From the NCBI GenBank assembly GCA_028023455.1, contig JAQFVV010000031.1, positions 9,908,093-9,972,092 on the forward strand: 64,000 nt of DNA, given 5' to 3'. The translations under genes were made by a program, and so were the position numbers. Below are positions 60,344 through 64,000 of this stretch, piece after piece (the first letter of the stretch is position 1; each line of letters starts with the position of its first letter). This DNA is from Epiperipatus broadwayi. Lineage: Eukaryota > Onychophora > Udeonychophora > Euonychophora > Peripatidae. Under the pieces are notes generated by a model that was not told the DNA's origin, ran no database searches, and was given only the letters and a program-made list of their open reading frames with translations.

Positions 60344-62159
60344 TTATTTTGATTCATTTTTTATTATCCAGCTTTTACTTTTTTTCCGTAAAAAATGTAG
60401 CAAAAAATCTTATAAAATATAGTTTTAGTAGTAGATTATATACTTTTTTCCGATGGTGATACTTTCTTTAAATAAAGTTTTTTTTTGGACGACTTAATTT
60501 TAATGTGAACCTGCCAATATCATGAGTATAAATAATTATAAATGAGAACTTAATTAACAAAACGACTTCTACATAGACTCAGTATTTAATGGTTTGTAAC
60601 AAACATGGCTAATGACTATGTGAGTAACATTCCATAATCAATCATTAAGACAAATAGTGTATAAATAGTAAATTATTGTCCCACTACGATTTACAATGTT
60701 CATAATAATTTGACCTCTGTTAAAATACTTCTTGACCTGTGTTGAAAGTTTATCAGTATGTTTATCTACAATATAAAATAATAAGACATCCTTTATTGCC
60801 TGTTTAATAACAAAACTCTTGTGTCATAATTTTGCCTTTTATCTAAAAAATGTATAACCCTTAATAACTCAGATAAAGTTACAACTGATGTTATTGAATT
60901 AGTTCTTCAAAAAGCATTTTCATTAGACCAACATCTCCTTTCATCTTTAGGGCATTACCCTAAAATCATCTATAACCCTTCCCCCTTTTTGCATAAGCAT
61001 TTTTCTCGGTTTAATTAACATTTTCGTTTCTATATTTAATTTGTTGTAATACTATATATTCTGAATATTTTTGACCTAAAATCACCAACATTTTTTTTTT
61101 CATTTCACATAAATAATTACCACAATTAGAAATAAATTAGAAATGATACGTTAGAATAATATATATTTTCCCATGAGCCAAATGTAAACTACATTTAACA
61201 AATTATTCGAATTGCCCTGGGTGTTTACCTCACTGGTGGAAATGGTAACCAAAAAGCTAAACACTATTGGATTGATCCCCATCTAAGGCTAGCAAAAAAA
61301 AAAAAAAAGAACTGAGTTTGGTCTAAATAGAGTTGCTATTTTCAAACTATCAAACACCAGAGATAGTTTGATATCGTGATGAATAAAATATGCTGTCATT
61401 TTATTGTTAGAAGGGTTGTTAATATATACATTAAAAATTAAATATTAATCTGTCTTTGATTAATAAAATCTTTATTAATATAAAATAATCGAAGAATTTA
61501 TTGCTAATGACTCATACTTTTTGTTCGAATTTCGGAATCCGCCATCATTACATGGCAATAAATGACGTAGAGCTTTTCATAGTTTTTTTATCATTGAGTA
61601 ATATTACTTAATATATTTTAAGAAAGTATAGCAGATTTTAATATGCATTAAAAACTTTTTATTTATTTATCTTTTTAAAAAACAACAATAATTTGTAAAT
61701 GCAATATATTTAATTCAAAGCATATCGTAATTATCCAGTCTAATTAATATACTTTTTATAAAACGAGATAATTTTATTTATTTCACTGATTGCTTAAGAA
61801 TTTTTTTTAAAAAATTAAAAGCATACATTTTTACCTCCCAGCAACAATAAATGCTTTGTGGGATTTGAAAAACAAGATTTATGTTAAATGTAATCTTATT
61901 AGCATGCGTTGTGCACTAAATATAGACAACTACTAAGATATATATGATTTGTAAAAATGGCAATATTTGAATTTTTCAAAGTATTTTTCTAATTAAACTA
62001 TTTTCACAATTATAAACAGCTAGTTTGAAGTTTAAAAAAAAAAAAAAATGCATAAAAAGGGGAGTTAATAAAAATTATAATAATTTCAAAAATTATGGTT
62101 TCATTTTCAAGCATATTTTAATTTTAAACAAATTTAAAATTATATATATTGAAATATAA
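60344..62159. other. AT-rich intergenic DNA
   Basis: No gene recognised. A-run at 61293-61309. Confidence 0.5.
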
Positions 62160-62545
62160 TATTAGTCATTCATTAGACTAGAGATTATCCACTTAGTGAA
62201 TAATATATCTGTAGTATAATTTTCACTACATCACTTCATACCGGGTTGCTATCTGCTTTAAACACTTTTTGTAATCAGCTGTATATATATATTAAACAAT
62301 AATAATGTATAAGAGGTGGTGGTCTGAGCCACCTAAAAGGTGCTTGTTTAGCATGAAATGTGCATCTTGAGGATCATACATTTTTTTCACGTCTTTGGTC
62401 ATATGTTTATGATTACACCCCTCCACAATGTGCTAAAAGTGGATTGAAACCAGTCTCTACCCTGTGTAAGAGTGATGTAGTAAAAATTACATTACATAAA
62501 TATTATTTATTAAATGGATAATCTCTAGTCAATGAATGTCTAATA
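62160..62545. mobile_element. element with ~77-bp terminal inverted repeats around an S-like core
   Basis: 62160-62236 (tattagtcattcattagact ... cactacatcact) and 62470-62545 (agtgatgtagt ... ctagtcaatgaatgtctaat) are diverged reverse complements. The centre has ggtggtctgagccacc and tgtttagcatgaaatgtgca, resembling the S repeat body. Confidence 0.65.
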
Positions 62546-62629
62546 AAAATTATTAATGTACTTCCATTAAATGGTTTGTGTTAAAATTGTGAGGGTAGTA
62601 AATTTGACACTTCTCAATTAAACTATAGT

Positions 62630-62815
62630 AATTGGCTATATATATATATTGAACAATGATAAAGATATGTGTAAGAGCTTGGGGATTATACTTTTTGTCA
62701 CATCTTTGACCTGATGGTTATGATTGTACCCTTTCATACAGTGTTAAAAGTGGTTAGAAATTAATTCCTATCTTGCATGAGAGTGCTGTAGTGAAAATTA
62801 CATCACCGAAATATT
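62630..62815 (+). repeat. partial second copy of the 62290-62510 core
   Basis: ggttatgattgtaccc, agtgttaaaagtggtt and gctgtagtgaaaattacatc match 62400-62500 in the same orientation, about 310 bp away. The left inverted arm is absent. Confidence 0.55.
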
Positions 62816-63291
62816 ATTCATAGTTTGTATCTATTTTATGGTTAGTCATGTGACTTCACACATAGGAGATTTGGTTTCTAATAATTGCATAATATTGTAA
62901 AAAAAGAGGAGAGAAGTAAATTAAAAATACAGTGAAATGGGTTTAGCAAAATAATATTTCATGAAAGAAAATGCTGTAATAAGTTAATTTTGCTATCTGT
63001 AATTTAAAGATTTAAAATTTAAAAACAAAAAATGAGTGAAACATAATTGTAAGAGTGAATGTGTAGAATATTGTATTACTTAAAAAAAAAAAAACTATGC
63101 AGATTAGGCATATTAATTGAAAAATAGATCTAAAAAAATAATTAAAACTTCCTACACTTTTAATGTTTTTAAAGAAGAAGATTTTTAAAAAAATATTGCT
63201 ATGTTATATATTTTATACGGTTGTATTTTGGTGAAAGACAATTTATTTTAAATTAATAGTATTTAATTTATAAAGCACAAACAATATTCGA
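62816..63291. other. AT-rich stretch, nothing recognised
   Basis: No gene or repeat recognised. Confidence 0.5.
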
Positions 63292-63455
63292 AATTAAACT
63301 GAAAGACTGCTAACCTGTGTCGCTTATTAGCCAATCAGATGTTATTAATAGTGATCAAATCGTAAACACAAGACAGAATTTTATGATTTGATCGCTATTA
63401 ATAAGATCTGATTGTCTAATAAGCATGAGAGGTTTGCAGTCTCTCAGTTTAATTT
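63292..63455. mobile_element. MITE-like element with ~73-bp inverted repeats
   Basis: Left arm 63292-63364 (aaattaaactgaaagactgc ... gtgatcaaatc) and right arm 63383-63455 (gatttgatcgctattaata ... gcagtctctcagtttaattt) pair along most of their length, with an 18-bp centre. Confidence 0.7.
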
Positions 63456-63649
63456 TAAATTAATAGATAAAATTATAATCTATAATTAATACTCAAAAAA
63501 AAAGAAGCTAATAATTGACAATTGACTGAAAAAGATTGAAATTTACAATTCAAAAATATTTATAAAAGTCTCATCAATCAGGTAAATATAATCTGTTTTT
63601 GAAAGCAGACTAACAAATTTTAACTTATCAAATTACTCAGTAAAATGCT

Positions 63650-63975
63650 AGCTCAAGCTTAGAATATATCTAAAAAGCTTATTTAGAGCTATTAGGACAC
63701 TCATCATACTACATTTGTAATAAAAGCTTATTAAATTGTCATGTGATGTATGACTTGTAATTTTTTACCATTATAGTTTGGCTTTTAAGTCTTTAGCAAT
63801 GTTATATTGCTAATGCTATTAATATATGGTGTAGCTGAAGTTTGTTCCAGTCCATATAGCTATTTAAGTTATATAGTTGGATTTGAAAATAAAGATATCT
63901 GAAAATTTTAGATTTTTATTTAATAGTTAAGTATTAGATAAATGCTTAGCTTGAGCTGATATTTTAGATCTAGCA
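63650..63975 (-). repeat. repeat R, diverged full-length copy
   Basis: gcttatttagagctat, gtcatgtgatgtatgactt, gctattaatatatggtgtag, cagtccatatagct and gataaatgcttagcttgag follow a circularly shifted order of the R unit, as expected for a piece of a tandem array. Identity is lower than between the 20-21 kb copies. Confidence 0.65.
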
Positions 63976-64000
63976 TCTGAATGGAATAATTAGTACCTCT

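Overview
This is an AT-rich eukaryotic (animal) window made almost entirely of repeats. I see no convincing host protein-coding gene, rRNA gene or CRISPR array. The mix of elements (a Penelope-like element with a GIY-YIG domain, RTE-type and L1/Tx1-like LINEs, a Ty3/Gypsy element, tRNA-derived short repeats, fold-back elements, long TA and ATT microsatellites) suggests an invertebrate, probably a lophotrochozoan. A mollusc, perhaps a cephalopod, is my best guess; that is inference from repeat style, not from a diagnostic gene.

Layout. 1-2.1 kb: a 230-bp direct repeat pair, then a Penelope-like (PLE) 3' fragment with its non-coding tail. 3.0-7.7 kb: a minus-strand Ty3/Gypsy element whose gag-pro-RT-RNaseH-integrase lies mostly in one frame, broken by three stop codons and two frameshifts, with one LTR (TATA box, possible primer site) on the 5' side and no 3' LTR seen. 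8.5-11.36 kb: a nearly full RTE-type LINE, minus strand. 11.57-13.23 kb: first copy of a 1.7-kb segment whose diverged second copy is at 32.05-34.05 kb. 13.25-13.46 kb: a near-perfect 207-bp palindrome. 14.0-17.8 kb: low-complexity and degenerate minisatellite DNA. 17.8-21.3 kb: a repeat family (called R here), one plus copy and about three tandem minus copies, enclosing a 2-kb LTR-like stretch. 21.9-23.0 kb: a decayed coiled-coil reading frame and a LINE tail. 24.28-29.58 kb: an RTE 3' fragment next to an almost complete L1/Tx1-like LINE with two ORFs and a poly(A) tail. 30.6-32.6 kb: tRNA-like short repeats. 34.4-36.0 kb: a 5'-truncated PLE preceded by the tail of another copy in inverted-repeat form. 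40.0-40.2 kb: a 179-bp ATT/AAT microsatellite. 42.5-45.9 kb: fold-back elements, another PLE tail and a LINE fragment. 56.27-60.33 kb: a second long RTE copy, a LINE fragment, a tRNA-Gly-like sequence and a short RTE copy with a clear target-site duplication. 62.1-63.5 kb: two more inverted-repeat elements, then a last R copy.

The parts do not form a pathway. All large coding regions are selfish-element genes, nearly all visibly inactivated by stops, frameshifts, truncation or catalytic substitutions. The most interesting signals are structural: a degenerate hammerhead-ribozyme-like fold shared by three PLE tails, the diverged 1.7-kb duplication with an empty/filled site for a short repeat, long palindromes, and tRNA-like modules in tandem.
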